Assembly (NCBI RefSeq): GCF_018531145.1
Contig: NZ_JAHDSZ010000004.1
Location: 100,842-164,841, forward strand
Reading direction: 5' to 3'
Length of the DNA stretch: 64,000 nt
Origin: Canibacter zhuwentaonis
Lineage (GTDB): Bacteria > Actinomycetota > Actinomycetes > Actinomycetales > Microbacteriaceae
Program-made: the position numbers and the translations under genes
Notes under the pieces: generated by a model
Told to the model about the DNA's origin: nothing
Seen by the model: only the letters and a program-made list of their open reading frames with translations
The model's database searches: none
Shown: in pieces, positions 44,722 to 54,328 of the stretch
Layout: the number at the start of each line of letters is the position of its first letter
How positions within the stretch are numbered: the first letter of the stretch is position 1

Positions 44722-46192
44722 ATGATGCATGGCGGCCCGAGAGAAGGCGCAGGCAGGAGAGCCGTTATCCAGAAGAGAAAGGCTTATACTGTATATCTGA
44801 GCGAGGAAGATTATAAAAAGATAGACAGTCTACCACTCCCCAGTAGTTCAAGTTTCTCTCAAAAGTGTAGAGAGTTAATTGGTGCTGGAATAGATAAAAT
44901 TGAAAATGAGCTTAGTAGCAAAAGCGGCGAAGTGGCTTTTATAGATCTATTTAGCGGACTAGGGGGGATTAGAATTGGTTTTGAGCAAGCGCTACATGAA
45001 AATGGGTTGGTGGGAAAATGTGTATTTTCCAGCGATGTTAAGGCTGCCGCAATTAAAGCGTATGAAAAAAATTTTGGTCATAATGCTGAATGCGATATAA
45101 CAAGGGTAAATCCCTCAAACTTACCAAACTTTGACTTTTTGCTAGCCGGCTTCCCCTGCCAAGCTTTTTCTCAGGTAGGATTAGGTCTTGGTTTTCAAGA
45201 CACAAGAGGGACATTGTTTTTTGATATTGCAAAAATTTTGTTGGAAAAAAAACCTTTGGGTTTCGTTCTGGAAAACGTAGAAGGGTTAGTCACCCACGAT
45301 AAAGGAAATACTTTTAAGGTTATTACTCAGACGCTCTTGGATTTAGGGTATTCGATTAGCCACAGCATTTTAGACGGGAAAGATTTTGGGCTAGCTCAGT
45401 CTAGAAAAAGAATCTACATAATTGGTTTTAGGTCTAAAAATATAGAGCAGCTTGAAAACTTTGAATTTACCCATTCTGTTCTGGAAGATGTTATTGATTC
45501 AAACACGCCTCCTGTCGAAAGTGAATTTTCAAAAAAAATTACTTTCAAAGTATAAATTAAAAGATGTTTACGGGAAAGCAATTAAAGATAAACGGGGCGG
45601 GAAAAATAATATACACAGCTGGGATATAGGCCTTAAAGGAGATATAACAGAAGAGCAGGTAGCTTTGCTGGATAGTTTATTGAAACAGCGAAGAAATAAA
45701 AAGTGGGCTGAAATTATCGGGATTCAATGGATGGACGGAATGCCGTTAACGTTGGATATGATTGCCACATTTTTTGACTCCCCTAAACTTGCAGAAATGC
45801 TAGACGACTTAGTAAGTAAAGGATATTTAAGTTTTGAATACCCTAAAAAGCTTGTGGGGAATAAACGAGTTTCCGATAAGACCTTAGAAAAGGGGTATAA
45901 TATTACAACCGGTAAGCTTTCTTTTGAATTTACAAAGATTTTATCCCCTTATGAGACAACGCCCACTCTAGTGGCTACAGATGTGCGTAAGCTTGCCGTT
46001 CCTGTTAGCAACGGGATTCGCCCTTTGACGGTGAAGGAGGGACTGCGGCTATTTGGGTTTCCGGATAACTATGAGCTTAGTTTCTTAAAAGAAAATGAAG
46101 CATTTGACTTACTTGGCAATACGGTTTGCGTACCTGTAATTAAAGCCGTTTCGTCTAAGCTGTTAAAAACGTATAAAGAAAATAGAGGATGA
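44722..46192 (+). pseudogene. Type II m5C methyltransferase with N-terminal DNA-binding-like domain, frameshifted at A8
   Basis: All C5-methylase motifs are present: FIDLFSGLGG, GFPCQAFSQVG with the catalytic Cys, FVLENVEGLV, QSRKRIYIIGF, RPLTVKEGLRLFGFP and LLGNTVCVP. One extra A in an A8 run (45531-45538) splits it into 44722-45555 and the frame ending at 46192; seven A would restore about 489 residues. The first 60 residues (REGAGRRAVIQKRKAYTVYL, then SEEDYKKIDSLP) look like a ribbon-helix-helix and could bind the promoter palindrome. The split may be a sequencing error, a mutation or a phase switch. Confidence 0.85.
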
Positions 46193-46213
46193 TAGAGCAT
46201 CGCCCGCTATTTT

Positions 46214-46885
46214 TTAAATTATAAATAGAGACACTACTCTGTCGTGCCATTCATCCGGTGTGAAAGGCAGGAAAGAAATAGATTCAAAGCGCCTGTAAGT
46301 TTTTGTTACAGCATCTATAAAATCTAGAATATCAGCAAAATGAGCGTCTTCGTTTCTGTAGAAATTGCAAGGCCTCATTGCATAAGGAGCCCTACGTTTT
46401 ACCTGTAGACCGATAGGGTAGTTCTTAGAGGCAGCAGTAATTTCCCAAATGTGCTTAAGATAAACTTTTTCCACAACGAATCCTTGAGAAAAACCGTCAT
46501 CCGCTGGTCAATATCCTAAAATGAAATAGTGCGCATTTAATTTACCGGGTTCACTAAAGGTGGATTCAAGAAAGCTATAAAAATTAGCAAGGTCAAAGCT
46601 TGGTGCATTGTTAATATTCCAGGCTTTCACTTCTATATCATGGGAAACGCCGTCAAAATCTGCTACGAAATCTGGAAATTTTTGGGTATGCCCACCCGCC
46701 CGGATATTGATTCCTAGAAAAGTAAACCAGTCTGGTAGCCATTCTTGTAAGCAGTTCCCAATTACATCATTTCCAGAATATATGTGACTTCTGTTAGCAA
46801 ATGTTATGGAAACCGCTCTATGCTCACCTACGAGTTTGTTTTGCGTTAATAAAAAAAGTTCTTCAATGTTGGCTATCTTGGTCAC
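46214..46885 (-). pseudogene. Type II restriction endonuclease interrupted by TGA
   Basis: The frame runs from GTG 46885 to a TGA at 46508-46510, then continues in the same frame to 46214. Joined, it would be about 223 residues. The PD-(D/E)xK site is visible (FPDFVADFDGVSHDIEVKAWN). The text around the stop reads HYFILGY*PADDGFSQGF. It converges with the m5C methyltransferase gene and is its probable partner. The recognition site is unknown; a resemblance to NgoBV-type enzymes is only my impression. Confidence 0.75.
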
Positions 46886-47060
46886 AGAGTTGCCCCCCTC
46901 TAGTTATAGATTAGATTTTTTATTTCCGTCATCAATTATGCAATATAGCGGTTTATTTAAGCTTGGTTAGCAATCCGACGTACTCAAAGTGCAACGAGCT
47001 ACAAGGATTGATGTCCTAGGTTTTCTGAGTATACCCGCTACTGTTGCAGTGCCTATTTAC

Positions 47061-47215
47061 GTGTATGGAAACAACTCTAGCGGAAAAGCTCGTATGCGGA
47101 AATCGGTCGACAATTTCTACTCGTTTGTGGAAACAAATCCATACGCTTTGCCTGTTTGCGGAAATAGGTCGATGCAGTATGGGCGTTTGTGGGAACTGGT
47201 CAATATATTCATCAA
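47061..47215 (+). repeat. Five boxes at exact 31-bp spacing
   Basis: The 12-bp box GTTTGYGGAAAY and variants start at 47061, 47092, 47123, 47154 and 47185, always 31 bp apart, with variable sequence between. Boxes 2 and 4 continue with a GGTCGA-type word, while boxes 1 and 3 continue with CAA. The period is not a multiple of 3, so coding does not explain it. No gene is supported in 46886-47240. Confidence 0.75.
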
Positions 47216-47240
47216 TCCCAATCTCCATCGACAATAACGG

Positions 47241-48119
47241 CTATTGGCTTTTCAGTTGACCAAGCGACATTCCGCCCTCTGTTTTCCATATGGCGTTACC
47301 ACTGAGACTTGCGCCACCTACAAATGCCGCAGCTCCGGAAGGACTAGAGAAGAGCAAGTCAGCAAGCAAGATGCCTTGTGAGTCTATTTTCTCGGCATAA
47401 CGCTCTCGACGTTTACGGGTCCCATTGCCTACGCTCTTGTTCAGTTTAAGTGAAATACGACTGCCAGCAAACACAATGAAACCCTCTGCTGTGCGCTGAC
47501 CTGTAGCTTGCGCTTGACTGTACTTGAGATACAGTACGGGTTCATTGCTAACGAACTCTGGCTCTTGTATTTGTGCTACAAGTTTTTCTCTAAGGGGTTC
47601 AAAGAGTTTATAGCCAAATGCACCCATCACAATCTTGGCGTAATCGATGTACTCTTCTAGTTCGTTTTCCTTCTCCTCGGTGATGTTGCCAGGATTAGGA
47701 TCTTTGCCATTTCTGATCTGGTATCTCCCAGCCTCCGCTGCCATGTTATAGAAGCGGTTCTCTAGGTAGCTAACCTCCGTAGGACCAAAGCTATTGTGTG
47801 AGGTTGTGAAGGCAATGGCTGTAGTCCACCAGCCCTCTTTATCAGACCTTTTATGTTCATCGAGCCGGCGATGAATCCCTCGACCATTCTTACGAACACC
47901 AGCTTGACCAATATAACACTGAGGGTCACCAGTAGTTCCATCCTCACCAAACAGGAAGTAGACGCCTGTTTGGTTGAGGAAGTCAATGCGTTTTGCTTGA
48001 GCAAGAAGGGTGCGCGGTATCTTATAGGCAAGCCCTGTCCAATTGGCTAGGGTGCACTTGATGAGCCCACTTGGAGTACCATCCATTAGGTATAAATTTA
48101 GACTTTTACCGCGTGACAT
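47241..48119 (-). CDS. GIY-YIG nuclease-like protein with DUF4357 domain (intact paralogue)
   Basis: A 292-aa protein. The GIY-YIG core is GVYFLFGEDGTTGDPQCYIGQAG (about residue 52-74), with a conserved Arg downstream (GRGIHRRLDEHK) and a Glu in YLENRFYNMA. The C-terminal DUF4357 domain runs from EPVLYLKYSQAQATG to GNAIWKTEGGMSLGQL. Such proteins accompany restriction systems, but their role is unsettled. It follows the type III operon on the same strand and is the undamaged relative of the pseudogene at 38374-39256. Confidence 0.88.
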   Translation of the reverse strand: MSRGKSLNLYLMDGTPSGLIKCTLANWTGLAYKIPRTLLAQAKRIDFLNQTGVYFLFGEDGTTGDPQCYIGQAGVRKNGRGIHRRLDEHKRSDKEGWWTTAIAFTTSHNSFGPTEVSYLENRFYNMAAEAGRYQIRNGKDPNPGNITEEKENELEEYIDYAKIVMGAFGYKLFEPLREKLVAQIQEPEFVSNEPVLYLKYSQAQATGQRTAEGFIVFAGSRISLKLNKSVGNGTRKRRERYAEKIDSQGILLADLLFSSPSGAAAFVGGASLSGNAIWKTEGGMSLGQLKSQ

Positions 48120-48546
48120 AAACTAGCTCCTCATTCCCTTCTTGATAATATTGCTCAATCCGAATCCAGTCATCCATTGAATTAGTAATACGCCGTACCA
48201 GCGAAGCTTTTTGCGCTCACAATCTGTCACTTTTCCAAGTGTATAGGATTTATACTGCTCCCACTCAAATATACTACATAGTTTTTTAGGAATACCATGA
48301 TATCATCAAATACAAGTTTTCCATCAACTGGTTCTGGGTAACAGAATCCTTCCAGAATAGCATTTTTAAGATTCTGTGTTTAGTCTGCAGAAATATTGAT
48401 GTCGTCATCCGGGGAAAGACGCTTTGCTTTCAAATCAGATTTGATTTGCTCTAGCGTCTTTGATATCCCTGCGGATATTAGAAGATCCATACACCGTTTG
48501 GTATGACGGCGTAGCTAGACCAGGCAGGTGAAGCAAATGAATAGCA
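48120..48546 (-). pseudogene. Decayed gene remnant
   Basis: No frame is open, but on the minus strand protein-like pieces appear in different frames: LKNAILEGFCYPEPVDGKLVFDD, WEQYKSYTLGKVTDCERKK, and ASLVRRITNSMDDWIRIEQYYQEGNEEL ending at the start of the GIY-YIG gene. They suggest one degraded gene of unknown family between res and the GIY-YIG gene. Confidence 0.45.
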
Positions 48547-51438
48547 TCACTTTCCATCCGTCTCAAACAAGTGCACTAGTTCTTCATCGGTAGTGGCTTT
48601 CAAAACCTTGTCTCTCACGCTAGACATTGACATGTCCAAGCGTTTAAAACGCATTTTGCCTGCTGCGTCTTTGGCTTTTCGAATAAGCTCAATTCTACCT
48701 ACACCTGGATTCTGCCGTGCATATTCAGCAAAGCCCTTAGCTTTCCCTAAATTGTCATTAAAGGCAGGGTTATGTGGTTCTAATACGTCGATGATGAACT
48801 GTCCTTCCTGCAATGGATCTTTCCTAATCACGATAAAATCCGGGTAGGTCGGCTTAGTCTCGCCGTCTTGCTCGTAGGGAATGCACAGTGACCAAGAGGT
48901 TCTCGGTGGGTTTCTGAGCCAACAGACAAAGTCTTCACGAGTTTCCTCTTCCTCAAGTACCCCTTGCTCCCAGTCATTTAGCCTCACTTGAGCAAAGCTC
49001 TCATCATTGACAAACAGATGGTTAAAGTACTTCTGCCCTCCAGCATCGTGCGCTACGGTAATCGTTTCAGGCAGTCGGAAGTTATGCTTACTGATGATGT
49101 CTCCATCAGAAACGATGCGGTCGTATTGCTTACGATAGCTTTCTGTAAGTTTTGTCATGTATCTGCGGTAGCGGTCATTAAGCTCATGGAATTTTTGCTT
49201 GGCATAAGCATTGAGTTTTGCGATACATTCATCGTCAGTCGCAAAAAGAATCACATCGATTTTCAGGGATACCAAGTCGAATGATTCGAAATAAGCGTTC
49301 AAATACTCATTTCCAATACCTTCAGAGCCAAGTTTGGTCTCTGCCGCTCTAAACTGACGGTCAATATCCGCATTAGTAGAGAAGAAAGAAGCCGGTGCAT
49401 AGTCAGATGTAATCGATTGTCCGAACACATCAAATACTTGCGTGGAGAGCTTAAATTCTTTTGCTTTTTGTGATAGTGCCTCATATTGACCAGACGATTT
49501 AAGCGACCCTATATAGTCAGTAATGAGTTTAATAACACCAGCATGTACTTCCTTATATACTGCGCTATCCATATTCGTCTGCGCTAACAGTCGCGTTAGT
49601 GCAAAAAGCGACTTCAAATAATCGTTAATACGAATTGAACGCACATCGTATGTCAGCAACCCAGAGTCGTTGATTGCTTTTACAATCTTCTCACGGTCAA
49701 TCTCAAGCTTATTGTCTGTAGCGCCTATCTCGACTTTTCCCGGAACAGCAGCATTCTCCTCATCGTTGGAAGAAGGAGCATAGTTACTATCATGGATATC
49801 TGTTTTAGCCTCATCAACAGAAGCTCGTGGATATTCAACACTGGCTGGTGATGACTCCGCATTTGCTTTGGAGCTTACATTATTCGAAATGTTAAGTTTA
49901 GCAGGTGGTACTACTGCTGCTGGATTGAACAGCGAATTATCGTAGGTTGACGGGTCTTCATGCGAAGAAGAACTTGCGTCACTTCCCAAGAAATCGTCCA
50001 TTGAGTATTGTCCCGGTATCTGCTTAGGGACACGTGGCGCGGTATACATTGGACGGACGGTGAGTGTTTCAAGCTTTTTATGCTCGATAGACTCACCGTA
50101 GATATCTGTCGGTAGATTGCCGCCCTCAGCAGATTGCAAGGCTTCGATAACATCCTCAACGGTGTTCTTTTCAAAAAAAGGCAAGAACAGGTGCACATCA
50201 TTTAAGCTGTCATCTATCTGTATATGCATCTGCATAGGTGTTCTAACCATACGCCCCAAAAGCTGTGCGATATACGTTGCGTCTTTTGCCCTACGGAAAC
50301 TCATCATGGTTTCCGCGCGTGGACAGTCCCAGCCGGTAGATAAATTCTCTTTGAAGAACACTATCTTAATATTTTTATTGTCTTGGATTCTAGAAGGCTC
50401 CTCATATGGAACTTCTAATCCTGAAAGGATCAATGCCGAGTCAGTTTGGCCAAAGGTATGAACAACTTCTCCTTTGGAAAATTTGAACCCAGTTCTGCCT
50501 TCAATCTTTTGTAGACAGTCAGCTAAATCTGTAGCCGAGATTTCTGTTGCGTTGCCGTTTTCAACCTGCACCACGAAAACAGGATTCACGTAGGCATAGT
50601 GCTGTTCAAAGCAATACTGTTTCCAGTGCTCCTACTTATCCTTCCAGTCATCCGCTGCAGCTTGAAGCACAGCCATTGCCTTATTGACAGATGACTCCTC
50701 AGAATACGAAATAACAATCCTGTCTTTAAGCAAGCCAGAGGATCTAACCTCATCTGAAGTAACGACCACTTTATGAATCGTGGAAGAGGTGCCCTCAACC
50801 AGTTTATTAAAGCGCTCAGAGGTCGCAGACATACCTATAACAACAGGCATAGGATCTAGTTTTTCAGCATCGCTTCCTTTAAGAAACTTCTGCATGATAC
50901 TCGTAGCTTTTCCAGCTTCACGTCCCTGCATGCCACGATGAGCTTCATCGATAATGAAATAAAGGCGGTCAGATTTCTCGATAGCAGTGTTTCTTAGCGT
51001 CTCCCAAATGGTGTATTGACGAGCGTCACCTTCTTTGGTTAAATTACTGGATTTCCCGAGTTTCTGCGTGTTAAGGAAATAGACGTGGCCATCTTCCAAA
51101 AGCTCTTTATCAAAACTCTCATCGGTGATGGTTACACATTGGCCTAAGCGAATCTGCTCAGCCTTGGTGTCGATTTTTAATTTGGACTGTTCGTTGAGCT
51201 CGGGTGAGTCAGATAACCAAACAAAGATAGCATCTGTCTGTTCAGGATACGACTCATCACCAAAAAGCACAGCTTCAATAAAGGCAGAAATGATGATGGT
51301 TTTACCAGTTCCGGTTGGTGCCGTAAAGGAAATAACCTGAGGTGTGTGAGTACGCTGGTATGCGCCAAGAGCTTCTGCTGTATTGAGCCTTAATTGTTTG
51401 AGTGCTGTTTGTTGGAATGGAAATAGTGAAACTCTCAT
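48547..51438 (-). pseudogene. res: Type III restriction subunit Res, interrupted by TAG
   Basis: The helicase part has Walker A FTAPTGTGKT, the DEAH box IIDEAHRGMQG, MSATSERF and, after the break, FFKENLSTGWDCPRAETMMSFRRA and IAQLLGRMVRTPM. The C-terminal region has YPDFIVIRKDPLQEGQFIIDVLEPH, a nuclease-like segment lacking an obvious catalytic Lys. A TAG at 50632-50634 separates the two halves in one continuous frame (DWKDK*EHWKQY). Restart at GTG 50589 is possible but would not give ATP-dependent cleavage. It starts 3 nt after mod. Confidence 0.85.
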
Positions 51439-51441
51439 GGC

Positions 51442-53532
51442 TTATCTCCCTATATTAATGCGGAAATTATCGAGGTAGTCCCGATACATTTGGTAAACAT
51501 TTTCTGCCTGAAGATGCGAAGCCATCTCCTTAAATCCACCAATGGAATCTGTCACGATAAAGATATGTTCAACAGCATCCTCTGCGTTAACCTTGTCTAT
51601 AAATTCAGGAAAGATTAGTTCGTCTAGCAGTATAGCAAAACCGTTTTCTGGAAATACCAGTATTGATGGAAGTTCGTCTGAATTAAGTCTTGGGCAGGTG
51701 CCTACACAACCTGTTTTCATCCATAGCACAGGCAGCAATTCTTTGAATTGCCTACCTAGAGCAACAGCATTTTTATCGAGGAAACCAAGCTTAAAGAATG
51801 CAGCATTAGCCTCAAAGCCATCTGCCATAGACCGCTCACTATCAAGATAATTACCTTTAAGCGGATTGCCACTCACATCGTGTCCTTCGATAGAGCATAC
51901 CGTACGTGGCCACGTCACATACTGTGCTATTCCTAGAGACTCCCATTCAGGATCACCTGGTTTAAAACCGTCTTTCTTTAGACGTTTAGATTCCTCATCA
52001 GAAACCTCGTTGTTCGTAACCATAATACAGCGACGCTGTCCACCGTCTTCGGCATTGAGCAGATTTACAGCATGTAGTGTCGTACCTGAGCCTGAGAAAA
52101 AGTCTAAGATAAGCGCATTTGGCTTATTTTCTACAAAGAAACGCATGGCATCGTGGACGGCATAAATAGACTTAGGATAAGGAAAGGAACCTTCTAATAG
52201 AATTGCATCTAAAAGCTTGGTTCCATGCCACCCTGCATTATGAGATGTTTTATTCCAAACAGTTTTTGCAGTTCTCTTTATAGACCTATGTGAGGTATCT
52301 ATGATTGCGGAACCATCATTCTGATAACCGCAAATAGTCAATTCCCCTTTACTAATGGCATCGATAGTTCCTTGGTTCAAAGTCATCATAGAGTATTGAC
52401 GACCTCTGAGGCTCTTTCCTGCTCGAAGGAATCCAGACTTTGCACGATTTCTAGCTACTTCAATCCCTGTTCTCCATCTGCCTTCAAGTCCTTTCGAAGT
52501 AATCGGCCAAACTGCAATAGTGCCTTCAGGTGCAGTAACAGACTCAATAGATTCATTAATTGGTAGAGGATCCCCTACGCTATTAAGTGATCCATCTTCA
52601 TTAATGAAAAATGGATAAAACAAGTTCGGGCTGTCTTCTCGTAGAGCACCTTTTCCAGTTCGGATGAATTGAAACCAAACGTGATCCTTATGCTTTTCCG
52701 ATGCCTCCGGATTAAGCATATCGTCTGAAGTTTTTTCGGCACGAGCTTCACCGATGAAAACAAAATAGATATACTCATTGCTTCTGGTAAACATACCCTC
52801 TCTTACAGAGCCCTGAACACTAATGACAGAACTCACCATTTGCATTTTAGCTTCAGGAAATAGTTCTTCTAACAAGCAACCAAGATGCAAATACTCCTTC
52901 TCATCTATAGTAACAATAAGAACAGAATCTTTAGGATTAAGTAGTTTCTTCGCTAATCTAAGTCGTTTTTCCATCATGGAGAGCCACTTACTGTGGCGAT
53001 AAGCATCGGAAGAGTCTACGTAGTCATTGTTGTACTTCCAGTCGCGGGCGCCCGTATTATAGGGTGGATCGATGTATATGCAGTCAACCTGCCCGGCATA
53101 CAGATACTCCAATAGCTGCAGTGCATGATAGTTATCGGCCTCAATTAAAGTATGCCAAAGACTGCTGTCTGGCGCATTGCAAACACTGTCGACTAGCTCT
53201 AGGTAAGGATAGATTGGTTCTCCAAATTCAGCGATACAAATCAAATCCTCTAACGGCAGTTCAATTTCGCACTGTGTTACCTTGTCATAGCACTGGACTT
53301 TCGAGTCAGATAAGCCTTTCACTTCATAGATGGTGGTAATCTGCTTATCTTTTAATGCAACCTTAGAACCAACACGAATAGGAGCATCGTATAAGGCAGT
53401 GCACTCAGGCATGTGCTCTTCGTACACGAGTCCAAATTTCTTTTGTTTACTAAGTTTATTAACCTCAGCCTGCAAACGGGCACGTAGTTCTTGGTCTTGC
53501 ACCTGATTGATTAAATCATTAATAGCAGCCAT
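51442..53532 (-). CDS. mod: Type III N6-adenine methyltransferase Mod
   Basis: An intact 696-aa beta-class methylase. The catalytic motif DPPY comes first (CIYIDPPYNTGARDW, about residue 150) and the SAM-binding motif later (LILDFFSGSGTTLHAVNLLN, about 490), with the target-recognition region between and after. Mod gives sequence specificity and can methylate without Res. With res broken, it could act as a stand-alone methylase that changes gene expression. GGGAG precedes the ATG. Confidence 0.92.
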   Translation of the reverse strand: MAAINDLINQVQDQELRARLQAEVNKLSKQKKFGLVYEEHMPECTALYDAPIRVGSKVALKDKQITTIYEVKGLSDSKVQCYDKVTQCEIELPLEDLICIAEFGEPIYPYLELVDSVCNAPDSSLWHTLIEADNYHALQLLEYLYAGQVDCIYIDPPYNTGARDWKYNNDYVDSSDAYRHSKWLSMMEKRLRLAKKLLNPKDSVLIVTIDEKEYLHLGCLLEELFPEAKMQMVSSVISVQGSVREGMFTRSNEYIYFVFIGEARAEKTSDDMLNPEASEKHKDHVWFQFIRTGKGALREDSPNLFYPFFINEDGSLNSVGDPLPINESIESVTAPEGTIAVWPITSKGLEGRWRTGIEVARNRAKSGFLRAGKSLRGRQYSMMTLNQGTIDAISKGELTICGYQNDGSAIIDTSHRSIKRTAKTVWNKTSHNAGWHGTKLLDAILLEGSFPYPKSIYAVHDAMRFFVENKPNALILDFFSGSGTTLHAVNLLNAEDGGQRRCIMVTNNEVSDEESKRLKKDGFKPGDPEWESLGIAQYVTWPRTVCSIEGHDVSGNPLKGNYLDSERSMADGFEANAAFFKLGFLDKNAVALGRQFKELLPVLWMKTGCVGTCPRLNSDELPSILVFPENGFAILLDELIFPEFIDKVNAEDAVEHIFIVTDSIGGFKEMASHLQAENVYQMYRDYLDNFRINIGR

Positions 53533-53589
53533 TTGTTTCTATCTCCCTTTACGCAGCAGTCGGGAAAACCGATTGCCATATTGCACTAT

Positions 53590-53799
53590 TTAATCATCTA
53601 CTTTACTCGCATCAGCGTCTGCTGCTCCATCTGAACGAGCCCATTCATCAACCTCAGATAGTTGGAATTTCCAAAGTCTGCCTACTTTGTATGCGGGCAT
53701 ATCTCGTTTTGAGATTTATTGCAGAATCGTTTCACGATCTATACCGAGATACCCCTGCACGTCTTTCAGGTTGCCCCATTTCTCAATCTTATCAGCCAT
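53590..53799 (-). pseudogene. Small excisionase-like HTH gene with internal TAA
   Basis: From ATG 53799 the frame encodes a 69-residue helix-turn-helix protein of the excisionase/HTH_17 type (NLKDVQGYLGIDRETILQ, then ISKRDMPAYKVGRLWKFQLSEVDEWA). A TAA at 53716-53718 interrupts it between Q and I. Homologues have Trp at this place (L-x-W-I). It lies just upstream of mod and could have been its regulator. Confidence 0.7.
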
Positions 53800-53809
53800 T
53801 TTCCGACTC

Positions 53810-54328
53810 CTACTCAGTGGTCAGAGCAAATACAACATTAACTCTGTAGTAAAACTTTTCTTTTCTGGGAAAGCAGTTATTGCCATCCGAATCTTGCATT
53901 TCAAATCGACACCGAAAATAGCCTTCGGAGCCGCGTGCATCCATCTCAATCGTTGCCCTAAACGTTCCTTTGGGATTGACTGTCGTAGGTAAAGCAATTA
54001 CATCCTCTCCAACTGGAAGAGGACCAGATGTGCTTGGTCTTTGATACACGAGGCGTCGATTCACCCACGGGACGCTTCCTGTATTCACAATGTCAAGTTC
54101 GATAAAGAACTTCTGATAGGTATTCACATCCTGTACGCGTGGGTTTGAATAATTTAATACTTCATCACCAGGATAAAGAGGTGCGTAGTAATCCGATACG
54201 GTGTCCGAATCTCCCAACCAAATACGCTCATATTCTTCCAAGATGACGTTCTCGACTTCTGATTTGTTTGCTTCGAAAATCAGGCGAAGTTGACGTGCTA
54301 TTGCCAAACAAAAGTCATTTTTATCCAC
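53810..54328 (-). CDS. Protein with NBR1-like Ig domain, probably 5'-truncated by a frameshift
   Basis: A 172-aa frame from GTG 54328. The C-terminal 100 residues match the NBR1 Ig-like fold: FFIELDIVNTGSVPWVNRRLVYQ, PKGTFRATIEMDA, and GYFRCRFEMQDSDGNNCFP. The N-terminal part is helical (FCLAIARQLRLIFEANKSEVENVIL). A coding-like frame in a different register lies upstream to about 54561, separated by an A-run near 54400, so the original protein was probably longer. It is next to the type III operon; its role there is unknown. Confidence 0.65.
   Translation of the reverse strand: MDKNDFCLAIARQLRLIFEANKSEVENVILEEYERIWLGDSDTVSDYYAPLYPGDEVLNYSNPRVQDVNTYQKFFIELDIVNTGSVPWVNRRLVYQRPSTSGPLPVGEDVIALPTTVNPKGTFRATIEMDARGSEGYFRCRFEMQDSDGNNCFPRKEKFYYRVNVVFALTTE

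Noticed and set aside
44352..44723. A 123-residue frame on the minus strand with LFYSVLLCFT repeated many times
   Set aside because: It is only the translation of the 10-bp tandem array and the G-run; there is no ribosome site and no family resemblance.
45531..45538. Programmed ribosomal frameshifting at A8 in the methyltransferase
   Set aside because: I see no stimulatory structure or Shine-Dalgarno spacer pattern just there; slippage mutation or sequence error is more likely, though not excluded.
38374..46885. UGA recoded as tryptophan in the island
   Set aside because: Other interruptions use TAG and TAA, and the intact neighbours use TGA as normal stops, so ordinary nonsense mutation is simpler.
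47061..47215. Degenerate CRISPR array
   Set aside because: The conserved part is only 12 bp, the unit 31 bp, boxes vary, and no cas gene is near.
46989..47259. Overlapping frames of 71-82 residues on both strands in the 31-bp array
   Set aside because: The 31-bp period is not a multiple of three, the frames compete with each other and none has family features.
53688..53706. GTATGCGGGCATATC resembling the att right half
   Set aside because: It codes for the conserved MPAYKVG of the HTH protein, so the likeness is explained by that family's sequence.
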